In this document: positions 7,881-16,083 of the stretch, in pieces | Position numbering within the stretch: the first letter of the stretch is position 1 | Layout of the letters: each line of letters begins with the position of its first letter | Assembly: GCA_902789665.1 (NCBI GenBank) | Contig: CADAOY010000005.1 | Coordinates: forward strand, 62,001 to 126,000 | Length of the DNA: 64,000 nt | Direction: 5' to 3' | Source of the DNA: an uncultured Lachnospiraceae bacterium | GTDB lineage: Bacteria > Bacillota > Clostridia > Lachnospirales > Lachnospiraceae | Translations under genes and position numbers: made by a program | Notes under the pieces: model-generated | Told to the model about the DNA's origin: nothing | Databases searched by the model: none | What the model saw: the letters and a program-made list of their open reading frames with translations, nothing else

Positions 7881-8666
7881 ATGCCAAGAAGTACGTTTTA
7901 TTACTACCTGAAAAAAATGAAGCTGCCTGATAAGCATAAAGAAGCAGAGCTCATTATTAAGCAAATATTCGCTGAAAATAAAGGTCGTTATGGATATCGG
8001 AGAATCACTTTAGAGATGCATAACAGAGGATATTTTATTAACCATAAACTTGTTCAAAAGCTTATGAAGAAAAACGGTCTTAAATGCGAAATAAGGCGAA
8101 AGAAATATAAATCTTATAAAGGTGAAATTGGTAAAGTAGCGCCTAACATTCTTAAAAGAGATTTCAAATCGAATGAGCCTTTGAAGAAACTGGTAACCGA
8201 TGTTACAGAGTTTGCTGTTAAAGATGAGAAAATCTATCTTTCGCCAATACTTGATCTTTATAATGGCGAAATTATAGCGTATGACTTATCTTTAAGACCG
8301 ACATTTGCTCAAACGAATAGAATGTTAGACAAAGCATTTGAAATCATTCCTGACGGCTCCGGAGCAATCCTTCACTCAGACCAGGGCTGGCAGTATCAGA
8401 TGAAACCTTATCAGAAAAGATTAAAAGATAAGGGTATTGTTCAGAGTATGTCAAGAAAAGGTAACTGCTTGGATAACTCGGTAATGGAAAACTTTTTCGG
8501 GTTACTAAAAAGTGAAATGTACTATCGCCATGAGTTCAATTCAACAGATGAACTTATGGTAGCCATAAAAGAATATATAGATTATTACAACAATAAAAGG
8601 ATAAAAGAAAAACTAAAAGGACTTAGTCCTGTACAATACAGAACTAAGTCCATAGAAGTTGCTTAA
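7881..8666 (+). CDS. IS3-family transposase OrfB (DDE catalytic part)
   Basis: The 261-residue product has an HTH_21-like start (RYGYRRITLEMHNRGYFINH) and then an rve integrase core. Catalytic residues are visible: Asp in VTDVTEF, Asp in HSDQG and Glu in NSVMENFFGLLKSE. The open frame extends upstream of the ATG to the A7 slip site, so the natural product is most likely the OrfAB fusion and the ATG at 7881 is only the first internal one. No truncation is seen. Confidence 0.93.
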   Translation: MPRSTFYYYLKKMKLPDKHKEAELIIKQIFAENKGRYGYRRITLEMHNRGYFINHKLVQKLMKKNGLKCEIRRKKYKSYKGEIGKVAPNILKRDFKSNEPLKKLVTDVTEFAVKDEKIYLSPILDLYNGEIIAYDLSLRPTFAQTNRMLDKAFEIIPDGSGAILHSDQGWQYQMKPYQKRLKDKGIVQSMSRKGNCLDNSVMENFFGLLKSEMYYRHEFNSTDELMVAIKEYIDYYNNKRIKEKLKGLSPVQYRTKSIEVA

Positions 8667-8679
8667 CAATTAATTAAAG

Positions 8680-8704
8680 TGTCCAACATTTGGGGTTCAC
8701 TTCA
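8680..8704 (-). repeat. Right terminal inverted repeat of the IS
   Basis: Partner of 7259-7283 with three mismatches. It is followed by the target duplication GATG. Confidence 0.9.
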
Positions 8705-8723
8705 GATGGATGGGCGCTTTTTT
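8705..8723 (+). terminator. Right half of the IS-split terminator
   Basis: GATGGGCGC (8709-8717) with its T6 tail is the 3' arm matching 7244-7253. Separated from its partner by 1.4 kb it can no longer work as a hairpin. Confidence 0.75.
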
Positions 8724-8810
8724 ATGTGCAGGAAGTGTGCCATCATTGTGCCATCAGGGACAGAACTTGGTGACGAGTTGTTATGTAAACTAAAAGCAGG
8801 TTGGTTTCTG

Positions 8811-8850
8811 TTGTCACACTAAATTAATAACTGTATAATGACGATATAAT
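8811..8850 (+). promoter_or_regulatory. Overlapping sigma-A and sigma-28-like promoters for flagellin
   Basis: TTGTCA (8811-8816) and TATAAT (8834-8839) are 17 nt apart, a near-perfect sigma-A site. Interleaved with it, TAAA (8820-8823) and GACGATAT (8840-8847) at 16 nt resemble a flagellar sigma-28/SigD promoter (TAAA, about 15 nt, GCCGATAT). Either could drive the flagellin. Confidence 0.6.
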
Positions 8851-8884
8851 ACTATAGGGTTATTTAATAATAAGAGGTAATACT

Positions 8885-10759
8885 ATGGTAATACAGCATA
8901 ATATAATGGCGATGAACAGTTATCGCGCATTCGGAGTAACAACAAATAAAAATACCAAGTCTACTGAAAAACTGTCTTCGGGTTATAGAATTAACAGGGC
9001 AGCAGATGATGCGGCAGGTCTGGCTATTTCTGAAAAAATGAGAAGGCAGATCAGAGGTTTAACCAGAGCATGTGTTAATGCGCAGGATGGTGTGTCTATG
9101 ATGCAGATTGCTGATGGAACTTTGTCTGAGGCACAGGATATGCTGCAAAGAATGAATGAACTAGCGGTACAGTCTGCTAATGGAACTTTGGAACAAAAAG
9201 ATCATGAACACCTTGAAGAAGAATTTGGTCAGTTAAGAAAAGAATTAGATTCATTGTCTTATCGTTCGACTTTTAACGAGATTCCATTGTTTCCAGTTAA
9301 TGGATATGAACCTATAGAGGCGTCTGTAGTGTCGAGTTCGAGTGTGGTTAATGAGGAAGAGTATAACATAATCATTTCTTCTGATGGCACATACAAAACG
9401 TCAAAGATAAGTCCAATGACAGCTGTAGGTGTAAGCGAAACCACAGCGTCAGAAGGATGGAAGGAATTGGCTGATTATATTGCAAATGATTTGATTCCGG
9501 ATTCAGTGTCAAAGATTCTTAGTGCTTTTCCAGCCTTTGGCAGAAATGGAGGGGCTGATAATATTAATGTTCAGCTTAAGGTTGAATATATAGATGGTGG
9601 AAGCAATACTTTGGCGTATGCATCGTATTCATACTGGAATGATGGCAACAATATGAATGCTATAGATTCATCATTTTTGGTTAAAGTAGACAGCTCTGAT
9701 TTTAATGATGCTACTCTTAATTCAGATGCTAAGGATGTTCTAAAATCAACCATAGCTCATGAACTAACCCATACAATCATGCAGAAAACCATGACTAAGG
9801 GTATGACAAAGGAGTTCCCTAACTGGTTTAAGGAGGGAACTGCACAACTTTCAGGTGGTGGTTTTGTTACAGGTTGGAATGAATATTTACAGGCTCATAT
9901 GAGTAATTGGGGAGTGACTGATCCAAGTGATAATAGCCATGACGAAGATTTAAAGAGATTATTGTTGAGTACCGGACGTACAGTAGAGGCTAATGTTTAT
10001 GGGCATGGTTATTTGGCTGCAGCGTACCTTGGATATCTTGCAAACGGGGGAACAGGAGAGGTAACTGCGACAAGTATTGCGTCGGGTATGAATAAAATAT
10101 TTAATAGCATATTGGATGGAAAAAGCCTTGATGAAGCCATAAAAGAAAATACTTCTTTATCAGGAATTAATGAGTTAACAAATTCAATTAATAATGCAGA
10201 TAATAATGCGGTGGCCTTTATACGTCAATTGGTTGTTAATACTCAGAATGGAATTGGTTCTGTAATTTCTCCAAGTGGATTGAGTGAACCAGGTCATAGT
10301 TACGCAGGTGGCTCTGCAAGAGAAAATGCAAACTATGTTCCATCGGATAATGCGAAATCGGGAGACAGAACCATATCGTTGCAGATTGGCAGTGAATCTG
10401 ACGATAGCATGGATGTTAAGTTTTTTAGGATGGATGCTATGGCTTTGGGTGTCAAATTTACAAATGTATATACACAGGATTCAGCCAAGGAAGCCATAGA
10501 TGATGTTAAGGAGGCTTTGGAAAGAGTAAGTAATGTAAGAAGTTATTACGGTGCTATTCAAAACAGACTTGAGCATACTATCAATAATCTTAATAATGTG
10601 GTTGAAAATACCACTGCAGCAGAGTCAAGAATCAGGGATACTGATATGGCTTCAGAGATGGTTAAGTATACTAATAATCAGGTACTGATGCAGGCTGGTA
10701 CGGCCATGATGGCACAGGCTAATCAGTCGAAACAAAGTATTCTTTCATTACTTGGATAA
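8885..10759 (+). CDS. Flagellinolysin: flagellin with inserted zinc metallopeptidase
   Basis: The 624-residue protein has flagellin termini. Residues 1-130 (SSGYRINRAADDAAGLAISEKM) and about 520-624 (AESRIRDTDMASEMVKYTN, ending SILSLLG) form the D0/D1 filament core. Between them, about residues 140-480, lies a peptidase domain with HELTH at 292-296 and a downstream Glu in WFKEGTA (Glu317), the pattern of gluzincin HExxH proteases. Proteolytic flagellins of this design (flagellinolysins) are an established family whose filaments degrade protein. It is expected to be exported by the flagellar type III system and displayed on the filament, perhaps mixed with ordinary flagellin encoded elsewhere. 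AAGAGGT precedes the ATG. Confidence 0.93.
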   Translation: MVIQHNIMAMNSYRAFGVTTNKNTKSTEKLSSGYRINRAADDAAGLAISEKMRRQIRGLTRACVNAQDGVSMMQIADGTLSEAQDMLQRMNELAVQSANGTLEQKDHEHLEEEFGQLRKELDSLSYRSTFNEIPLFPVNGYEPIEASVVSSSSVVNEEEYNIIISSDGTYKTSKISPMTAVGVSETTASEGWKELADYIANDLIPDSVSKILSAFPAFGRNGGADNINVQLKVEYIDGGSNTLAYASYSYWNDGNNMNAIDSSFLVKVDSSDFNDATLNSDAKDVLKSTIAHELTHTIMQKTMTKGMTKEFPNWFKEGTAQLSGGGFVTGWNEYLQAHMSNWGVTDPSDNSHDEDLKRLLLSTGRTVEANVYGHGYLAAAYLGYLANGGTGEVTATSIASGMNKIFNSILDGKSLDEAIKENTSLSGINELTNSINNADNNAVAFIRQLVVNTQNGIGSVISPSGLSEPGHSYAGGSARENANYVPSDNAKSGDRTISLQIGSESDDSMDVKFFRMDAMALGVKFTNVYTQDSAKEAIDDVKEALERVSNVRSYYGAIQNRLEHTINNLNNVVENTTAAESRIRDTDMASEMVKYTNNQVLMQAGTAMMAQANQSKQSILSLLG

Positions 10760-10769
10760 GGGGGAGTAA

Positions 10770-11150
10770 ATGGGAGCAATAATTAAAATATCATGTGGTA
10801 ATTGTAAAAAAGAATGGACCACAAATTGGGGTGCAGGATATCTTTATGGTTCTGTGGATGTTGCTATTGAGGCTCTTGGATTGAAAAAAGAAGATCTGCC
10901 AACAGATAAGATGAAAACAATGGAAGAACCATGGGTATTTGAGAACAAAATCGGAATTTGTGATAAGTGCCAGAGCGTTCAGAGTTTTCCGTATCTTAAA
11001 CTAATAAATAGTGGAAAAGAATATTATACAAAATGTGAAGTTTGTGGCAATGATTTAAGGGAGATAGAGATTGATGACAAGATAGAGGAGAAATGTCCGG
11101 TATGTGGCAACTTCGGTCTTGATGTGGAAAGAACAGGTTATTGGGATTAG
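10770..11150 (+). CDS. Double zinc-ribbon protein, unknown function
   Basis: The 126-residue cytoplasmic protein has four CxxC pairs: CGNC near residue 9, CDKC near 65, CEVC near 93 and CPVC near 110. These would make two zinc ribbons. No enzyme domain is visible. It starts 10 nt after the flagellin stop, with AAGGGGGAG as ribosome site, so it is almost certainly cotranscribed with the flagellinolysin gene; the helicase gene follows within 10 nt. A role in regulation or in the filament is not shown. Confidence 0.75.
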   Translation: MGAIIKISCGNCKKEWTTNWGAGYLYGSVDVAIEALGLKKEDLPTDKMKTMEEPWVFENKIGICDKCQSVQSFPYLKLINSGKEYYTKCEVCGNDLREIEIDDKIEEKCPVCGNFGLDVERTGYWD

Positions 11151-11158
11151 GGATAGAA

Positions 11159-13393
11159 ATGGCCAGAGAAATTAGTGTTAATGAGATAAATGGAATAATA
11201 AAGGCTGTTGAGGATAACAGGCTTGTGGTTAAGAAAGCGTTGGAGGTGTGTCCAAAGGCTGAAGAGGATGTGAAAAAGGCAGCAGACCTGTGTGCGAAGA
11301 GTGCAGGAGCGTCTTATGCTGAGGATGTGCCGGTTGATGTTATTTCTGATGCCCAGAGCGGTATTAAGATTAAGACCCTTAAGGATGCGGGATATGAGAA
11401 TCTTAAGCAGATAACTGATACATCTGTTAAGAAACTTACAGAGATAGAGGGCATAAGCCAGGATATGGCAATGACAATTAAGAAAACAGCCCTTGATTAT
11501 CTTAAGACAATAAAGAATAATTCTACCATCAGACTCAGTGCAGATGAGAAAACTGAGGAGAATTCGAGACTTGTCCTGGCTCTTGGAAAGTATATTATTT
11601 ACCAGAATGCTTCCAACGTGGCAGCAGGCATAAGTTTCTATGACAGAATTGATACCACTAAATTAATTAATGATATGAAGCCTCTGACCGGTGGATTTAG
11701 TAAGATGTTTATGTCGTCCGCTAAAAAGGAAGCGGCATATAAGGCTTTTGATACATTAGATGCTGAACTTAAGGGCGAAACCGGAGCGCGAATTACTGAG
11801 ATACGTTCAGCGCTTCACAGGGCAGAAAATCTTAATAATGATGAGGCGTGGGCTGATTTTGCGGCTAATCCGATTATATATGTAAATGCTCTTGAGAAAA
11901 TCTGCCCCGGCATGATTAGTAATGAAAGCGATATCTACGGGCTGCCGGAAGAACTTGCTTCATCACTTGAAGAGCAGAAGGTCAGCCTTGATGGCCTTAA
12001 ATGTGAACTAAGACGTTATCAGCAGTGGGGCGTAAAATATATTCTTCATCAGGGAAGAGTGCTCCTTGGGGATGAAATGGGACTTGGTAAGACAGTACAG
12101 GCCATTGCATCCATGGTGTCACTTCGTAATACGGGAGAGACGCATTTTATGGTAGTCTGTCCTGCAAGTGTTACCACCAACTGGGAGAGAGAGGTGCAGA
12201 AGTTCAGCGACCTTCCGGTTATTGTGATTCATGGCTCTGATAAACTTGAAGAGGTTGAGCAGTGGGTTAAGGAAGGCGGCGTTGCCATAACCACATATGA
12301 GACAACGGGCGCAATTGAACTTGCTGAAGAGTTTAAGTTCTCAATGCTTACAGTGGACGAGGCTCACTATATCAAGAATCCAAATGCCCAGAGAAGTAAG
12401 AATGTCAGAAATATAGCAACTAAGGCCAAGAGAATATTATTTATGACAGGTACGGCCCTTGAGAACAGGGTTGATGAGATGATATCCCTTATCGATGTAC
12501 TTGATCCGAATATTGCGAAGTCGGTTAAGGGTATCGCATTTTTGCATCAGGCTCCGAAATTCAGGGAGACGGTGGCGCCGGTTTATTTCAGGCGTAAGAG
12601 AGAGGACGTGCTTACAGAACTTCCTGAACTTATTGAGAATTATGAATGGTGTAACATGAATAAGGAAGAGAAAAAGGTTTATCTTAAGACTCTTCTTGGA
12701 AAGAATTTCATGAACGTTCGAAGAGTATCATGGAATGTGGAGGATATTAATAATTCTTCGAAGGCAATGCGTCTTAAAGAGATTGTTGAAGAAGCCAAAG
12801 AAGAAGAGCGCAAAATCATCGTCTTCTCATTCTTTCTTGATACCATACAAAAAGTACAGGCGCTCCTTGGGGATATATGTTATGGCCCAATAAACGGTTC
12901 CATACAGCCCAAGGAAAGACAGGAGATAATTGATGAATTTAATAATGCTCCGGCGGGCTCCGTACTTCTTGGACAGATTCAGTCAGCAGGAACAGGACTT
13001 AATATTCAGTCTGCATCTATAGTTGTACTTTGTGAACCACAGTTTAAGCCTTCAATTGAAGATCAGGCAATATCAAGGGCATATCGTATGGGACAGTCAA
13101 GAAATGTACTGGTTTACAGACTTCTTTGCGATAATACCATTGATGAGAAGATGACCAAAGTTCTTGAGCAGAAGAAAAAAGAATTTGAAGCCTATGCAGA
13201 TGAATCCGTGGCAGGAAGGGAAAGTATAGAACTGGATGATAAGATCTTCGGCAACATGATTGAAGAAGAAATTGAGAGAATCAAAGCTGAAGGAGAAATC
13301 GAGATTCCTGAAAATGTGGTTGAAACCACGAATGAACAGGCTGCAGCAGATGAACAGGCTTTGGAAAAAGAAGAACAAAAAATCGATAATTAA
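11159..13393 (+). CDS. SNF2-family DNA-dependent ATPase/helicase
   Basis: The 744-residue protein has a helix-hairpin-helix-like segment near residues 60-115 (LKDAGYENLKQITDTSVKKL then EIEGISQDMAMTIKK). A full SNF2 motor follows: GDEMGLGKT at about 302-310, DEAH near 400-403, TGTALENR, and the C-terminal QAISRAYRMGQ motif VI. Such proteins translocate on double-stranded DNA and often act in repair or chromatin-like remodelling. The tail is Glu-rich. The ATG at 11159 is chosen; an in-frame TTG at 11141 inside the previous gene is possible, and no strong ribosome site marks either. Coupled to the zinc-ribbon gene. Confidence 0.88.
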   Translation: MAREISVNEINGIIKAVEDNRLVVKKALEVCPKAEEDVKKAADLCAKSAGASYAEDVPVDVISDAQSGIKIKTLKDAGYENLKQITDTSVKKLTEIEGISQDMAMTIKKTALDYLKTIKNNSTIRLSADEKTEENSRLVLALGKYIIYQNASNVAAGISFYDRIDTTKLINDMKPLTGGFSKMFMSSAKKEAAYKAFDTLDAELKGETGARITEIRSALHRAENLNNDEAWADFAANPIIYVNALEKICPGMISNESDIYGLPEELASSLEEQKVSLDGLKCELRRYQQWGVKYILHQGRVLLGDEMGLGKTVQAIASMVSLRNTGETHFMVVCPASVTTNWEREVQKFSDLPVIVIHGSDKLEEVEQWVKEGGVAITTYETTGAIELAEEFKFSMLTVDEAHYIKNPNAQRSKNVRNIATKAKRILFMTGTALENRVDEMISLIDVLDPNIAKSVKGIAFLHQAPKFRETVAPVYFRRKREDVLTELPELIENYEWCNMNKEEKKVYLKTLLGKNFMNVRRVSWNVEDINNSSKAMRLKEIVEEAKEEERKIIVFSFFLDTIQKVQALLGDICYGPINGSIQPKERQEIIDEFNNAPAGSVLLGQIQSAGTGLNIQSASIVVLCEPQFKPSIEDQAISRAYRMGQSRNVLVYRLLCDNTIDEKMTKVLEQKKKEFEAYADESVAGRESIELDDKIFGNMIEEEIERIKAEGEIEIPENVVETTNEQAAADEQALEKEEQKIDN

Positions 13394-13471
13394 ACAAAAA
13401 ATTTAATATGTTTATTGCTGGGTTTATGATAAAGTATAAATGTACCTAAAGTAATTAATGGAGGAATTATT

Positions 13472-14044
13472 ATGTTAGAATCAGTATTAGCAAAAAAAGA
13501 AGTAGCAACTAAGAAGAAGATTACTTACAAGACCATCGCATCGGTTACACTTATTGCCATGGCTGTAATTCTTCCACAGATTGTACATTTAATTGCAGGT
13601 CAGCCTGGCGGCGTTCAGTGGCTTCCTATGTATCTTCCGGTACTTATTGGCGGATGCCTTCTTGGAAGCAAATGGGGTGTAATTGTTGGTATATTATCAC
13701 CACTTACAAGTTTTGCAATTACATCTGCATTCGGTAATGCAATGCCGGCACTCCCAAGACTTCCATTTATGGTGCTTGAACTTGGTGTTATGGCAATTGT
13801 TTCAGGTCTGTTTGCAAAGAAAATATATGAGAACAGTCTTTGGGCTTTTGTTTCAGTAATCAGTGCACAGATTATCGGAAGAGTAGTATTCCTTGGTGCA
13901 GTATTCGCACTTCAGAAATTTGTTCCTTTCACAGTTCAGATGATATGGGGACAGATTATTACAGGTCTCTGGGGACTTGGTCTTCAGGCAATTTTAGCTC
14001 CTGTAATTATGATTGTTATGGCTAAAGCTATGAAGAAGGATTAA
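13472..14044 (+). CDS. ECF transporter S component-like membrane protein
   Basis: The 190-residue protein has about five to six hydrophobic helices, starting at about residue 22. The segment WLPMYLPVLIGGCLLGSKWG and the following GILSPLTSF resemble substrate-binding (S) subunits of energy-coupling factor vitamin transporters, which use a shared AT/T module encoded elsewhere. The substrate cannot be assigned. GGAGG precedes the ATG. The DUF1893 gene begins 3 nt after its stop, so the two are translationally linked. Confidence 0.75.
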   Translation: MLESVLAKKEVATKKKITYKTIASVTLIAMAVILPQIVHLIAGQPGGVQWLPMYLPVLIGGCLLGSKWGVIVGILSPLTSFAITSAFGNAMPALPRLPFMVLELGVMAIVSGLFAKKIYENSLWAFVSVISAQIIGRVVFLGAVFALQKFVPFTVQMIWGQIITGLWGLGLQAILAPVIMIVMAKAMKKD

Positions 14045-14046
14045 TA

Positions 14047-14472
14047 ATGAGAGATATTGATATAGCGAAGGCTAATCTCGAAGGCCACAGCATATGTCTT
14101 TGTAAGGATGGAAAGTTCTTTACTAAAGATGATAAGGGAATCTCGCCGATGGTGGATTTGATTGGTGAGGGCGCTGATCTTAAAGGTTATTCAGTTTCTG
14201 ACCTTATTGTAGGTAAGGCTGCAGCAATGCTTTTTGTATTAAGTGGCATTTCGTGTGTTCATGCCGTGGTTTTATCCCAAAGTGGTGAAGATTATCTTAA
14301 GTCTCATAATATTGAATATACCTATGATACCCTGACAGAGAGAATCATTAACAGGATGGGTACTGGAGCGTGTCCAATGGAAACGGCTGTAGAGAATATC
14401 GATGATCCTAAGGAAGGATATGAAGCCATAGTTAAGAAAAGAGAAGAACTCAGAAATAAACTAACAAAATAA
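14047..14472 (+). CDS. DUF1893 protein, cytidine-deaminase-like fold
   Basis: The 141-residue sequence matches the DUF1893 pattern: DIAKANLEGHSICLCKDGKFF, VGKAAAMLFVLSGI, then RIINRMGTGACPMETAV. The known structure of this family has a cytidine-deaminase-like fold, but its activity is not established. The tight coupling to the ECF S component suggests it handles the transported compound; this is inference. Confidence 0.8.
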   Translation: MRDIDIAKANLEGHSICLCKDGKFFTKDDKGISPMVDLIGEGADLKGYSVSDLIVGKAAAMLFVLSGISCVHAVVLSQSGEDYLKSHNIEYTYDTLTERIINRMGTGACPMETAVENIDDPKEGYEAIVKKREELRNKLTK

Positions 14473-14524
14473 TGTATGTAAAACAGCACTGCTAAAAATG
14501 ATGTATAATTTTTAAAATTATATG

Positions 14525-14553
14525 TTGACTTTTACCTACAGGTTTGTTATTAT
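14525..14553 (+). promoter_or_regulatory. Promoter of tRNA-Leu(AAG)
   Basis: TTGACT (14525-14530) and TATTAT (14548-14553) are 17 nt apart and place the start about 12 nt before the mature tRNA. Confidence 0.75.
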
Positions 14554-14573
14554 AGTTAGGTCGTTTGGACTAT

Positions 14574-14657
14574 GCGGGGATGCTGGAATTGGCAGACAGG
14601 CTAGACTAAGGATCTAGTGTTGGCAACGACGTGTGGGTTCAAGTCCCATTTCCCGCA
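14574..14657 (+). tRNA. tRNA-Leu (anticodon AAG)
   Basis: The 84-nt gene has acceptor arms GCGGGGA and TTCCCGC, a long variable arm as in leucine tRNAs (TGTTGGCAACGACG), and a T arm containing GGGTTCAAGTCCC. The anticodon stem CTAGA/TCTAG encloses the loop CTAAGGA with AAG at positions 34-36, which reads CUU. CCA is not encoded. Confidence 0.95.
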
Positions 14658-14660
14658 TTA

Positions 14661-14700
14661 AGAGCCTTATTGATTGAAAGATATTAATAAGGCTTTTTTT
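14661..14700 (+). terminator. Intrinsic terminator after tRNA-Leu(AAG)
   Basis: AGCCTTATT (14663-14671) pairs with AATAAGGCT (14686-14694), followed by a run of seven T. Confidence 0.85.
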
Positions 14701-14736
14701 GTACGAAGAGGTTGGAAATATATATTTGTTTACAAA

Positions 14737-14815
14737 ATAAATATATACAAAAACAACATGTGCACTTGTGCGCTAAGTTGTTTTTGGTATATATTTATAG
14801 TATGCGATAGCATAC
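14737..14815 (+). repeat. Two adjacent hairpins, one of 21 bp, upstream of the AAA+ gene
   Basis: ATAAATATATAC-AAAAACAAC (14737-14757) pairs with 14777-14798 over 21 bp with one bulged G and a 19-nt loop. GTATGC (14800-14805) and GCATAC (14810-14815) make a second hairpin right behind it. Flanking TATATA sequence allows alternative pairings. Confidence 0.7.
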
Positions 14816-14839
14816 GTATATATATTTACAACTAACGAA

Positions 14840-14873
14840 CATCGAATATAAAGATTCATCTTTATATTCGATG
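14840..14873 (+). repeat. Perfect 15-bp hairpin in the AAA+ gene leader
   Basis: CATCGAATATAAAGA (14840-14854) and its exact complement (14859-14873) enclose the loop TTCA. No T run follows, so it is not an ordinary terminator. It lies 57 nt before the ATG. Confidence 0.75.
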
Positions 14874-14929
14874 GACAAAAACTAATGGGTTGCAATTAAA
14901 CAATATTGTGAACAGGGGTGGTAAAAAGT

Positions 14930-16036
14930 ATGAATTTTGAAGAAACAGCTAACTCTAGAAGGATCGGTGATTTTAAGAATCAGAATGCACCGGCAGGTGG
15001 TTACGAAGTTCTTGCTACAACAGTAAGAGAGAACAACTGTAAGATTTTCATCAGAAAGTGGTTAGAGACTAATCCTTTCAATGAAATGGTTGAGTTCTTA
15101 AGAGCAAGAATCATTGGACAGGAAAATGTTATTTTATTAGCTACATATGTTTACAGACATCTTGAAGCTATTGCCAATAACCTTCCAAGTAACAATAACG
15201 TACTTCTGGCAGCTCCTTCCGGATGTGGTAAGACAGAGACTTACAGATCACTTAAGCTCTATTTCGAGCCTAGAATTCCAGACCTTATTATCTATCAGAT
15301 GGATATGACATCTTTCAACGAAGAGAGTTATACAGGTAATGATACAGCAGATATCTTAAAGCCACTTTTCGAAGATGTTGTTCAGAATACAAATGATAAG
15401 ATTGCAATTATCTTCCTTGATGAGTTCGATAAGAAAATCGTTCCTACCAGTAAGATACAGGGCGAGAACAAGAACTTATTTGTTCAGTTCAAGATGCTGA
15501 CCATGCTTGAAGGTCGTGATGTTGTTTACAACAAGAAGGGCAGCAAGGTAATGGAAGATAAGGTTATCAATACAGCTAACTGTATGTTCGTTGGACTTGG
15601 TTCATACGATGAATACAGAAAGATGAATCCATACAGCTCAGACCATTATGAGTTTATTAATAAGCAGAGCATGGTTGAACTTGGTGGTTCATACGAACTT
15701 CTTGGACGTTTCGTTGACGTTATTAACTTCCACAGACTTGATGAGCAGTCACTTAATACAATTATTGATAAGATTGTAGTTGAAGAGGAACTTTCATTCG
15801 GTAACAAGTACAAGATTATTCTTGGTGAGAACATGAGAAGATTCCTTGTTGAGAATGCTAACAACGAGTATGGTTGTAGATTCTTATCAAGTATTATTCA
15901 TCAGATTGTTATTAAGGCATATCAGTACCTGCTTGTTAATAATATTACTAATGAAGTTAATGCAGTTCATATCATCGATCCTGATCACTATGAAGTTGGT
16001 TATCTCGATGAGAATGAAGGCGAGGAAGAAGCATAA
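14930..16036 (+). CDS. ClpX-like AAA+ ATPase without zinc-binding domain
   Basis: The 368-residue protein has a AAA+ core like ClpX/HslU. Walker A APSGCGKT lies near residues 95-102, Walker B IIFLDEFDK near 160-168, a LLGRFVDVINFHRLDE segment near 257 matches the ClpX sensor region, and an R-containing NEYGCRFLSSI near 310 matches sensor 2. The N-terminal zinc domain of true ClpX is replaced by about 60 unrelated residues, and I see no ClpP-docking IGF loop, so it may be an unfoldase with another partner. GGGGTGG precedes the ATG at 14930 (preferred to GTG 14918). A long hairpin-rich leader precedes it. Confidence 0.85.
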   Translation: MNFEETANSRRIGDFKNQNAPAGGYEVLATTVRENNCKIFIRKWLETNPFNEMVEFLRARIIGQENVILLATYVYRHLEAIANNLPSNNNVLLAAPSGCGKTETYRSLKLYFEPRIPDLIIYQMDMTSFNEESYTGNDTADILKPLFEDVVQNTNDKIAIIFLDEFDKKIVPTSKIQGENKNLFVQFKMLTMLEGRDVVYNKKGSKVMEDKVINTANCMFVGLGSYDEYRKMNPYSSDHYEFINKQSMVELGGSYELLGRFVDVINFHRLDEQSLNTIIDKIVVEEELSFGNKYKIILGENMRRFLVENANNEYGCRFLSSIIHQIVIKAYQYLLVNNITNEVNAVHIIDPDHYEVGYLDENEGEEEA

Positions 16037-16051
16037 TAAGTTAATAGTCAT

Positions 16052-16083
16052 CCGTGTGTGAGTTCGCACACGGGTGTTCTTTT
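16052..16083 (+). terminator. Hairpin between the AAA+ gene and tRNA-Leu(CAG)
   Basis: CCGTGTGTG (16052-16060) pairs with CGCACACGG (16065-16073) around AGTT and is followed by T-rich sequence. The tRNA begins at 16084, directly after it, leaving no room for a separate promoter. Confidence 0.7.

Larger units (their letters stand above)
7259..8704 (+). mobile_element. IS3-family insertion sequence, IS150 type, intact
   Basis: The 1446-bp element is bounded by 25-bp imperfect inverted repeats (7259-7283 and 8680-8704, 3 mismatches) that begin TGAA and end TTCA. The 4-bp sequence GATG occurs directly outside both ends (7255-7258, 8705-8708), a target-site duplication of the size made by IS3 elements. 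It carries orfA and orfB in -1 register with a complete DDE set, so it is probably active or recently active. No second copy is in the window. Confidence 0.95.
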
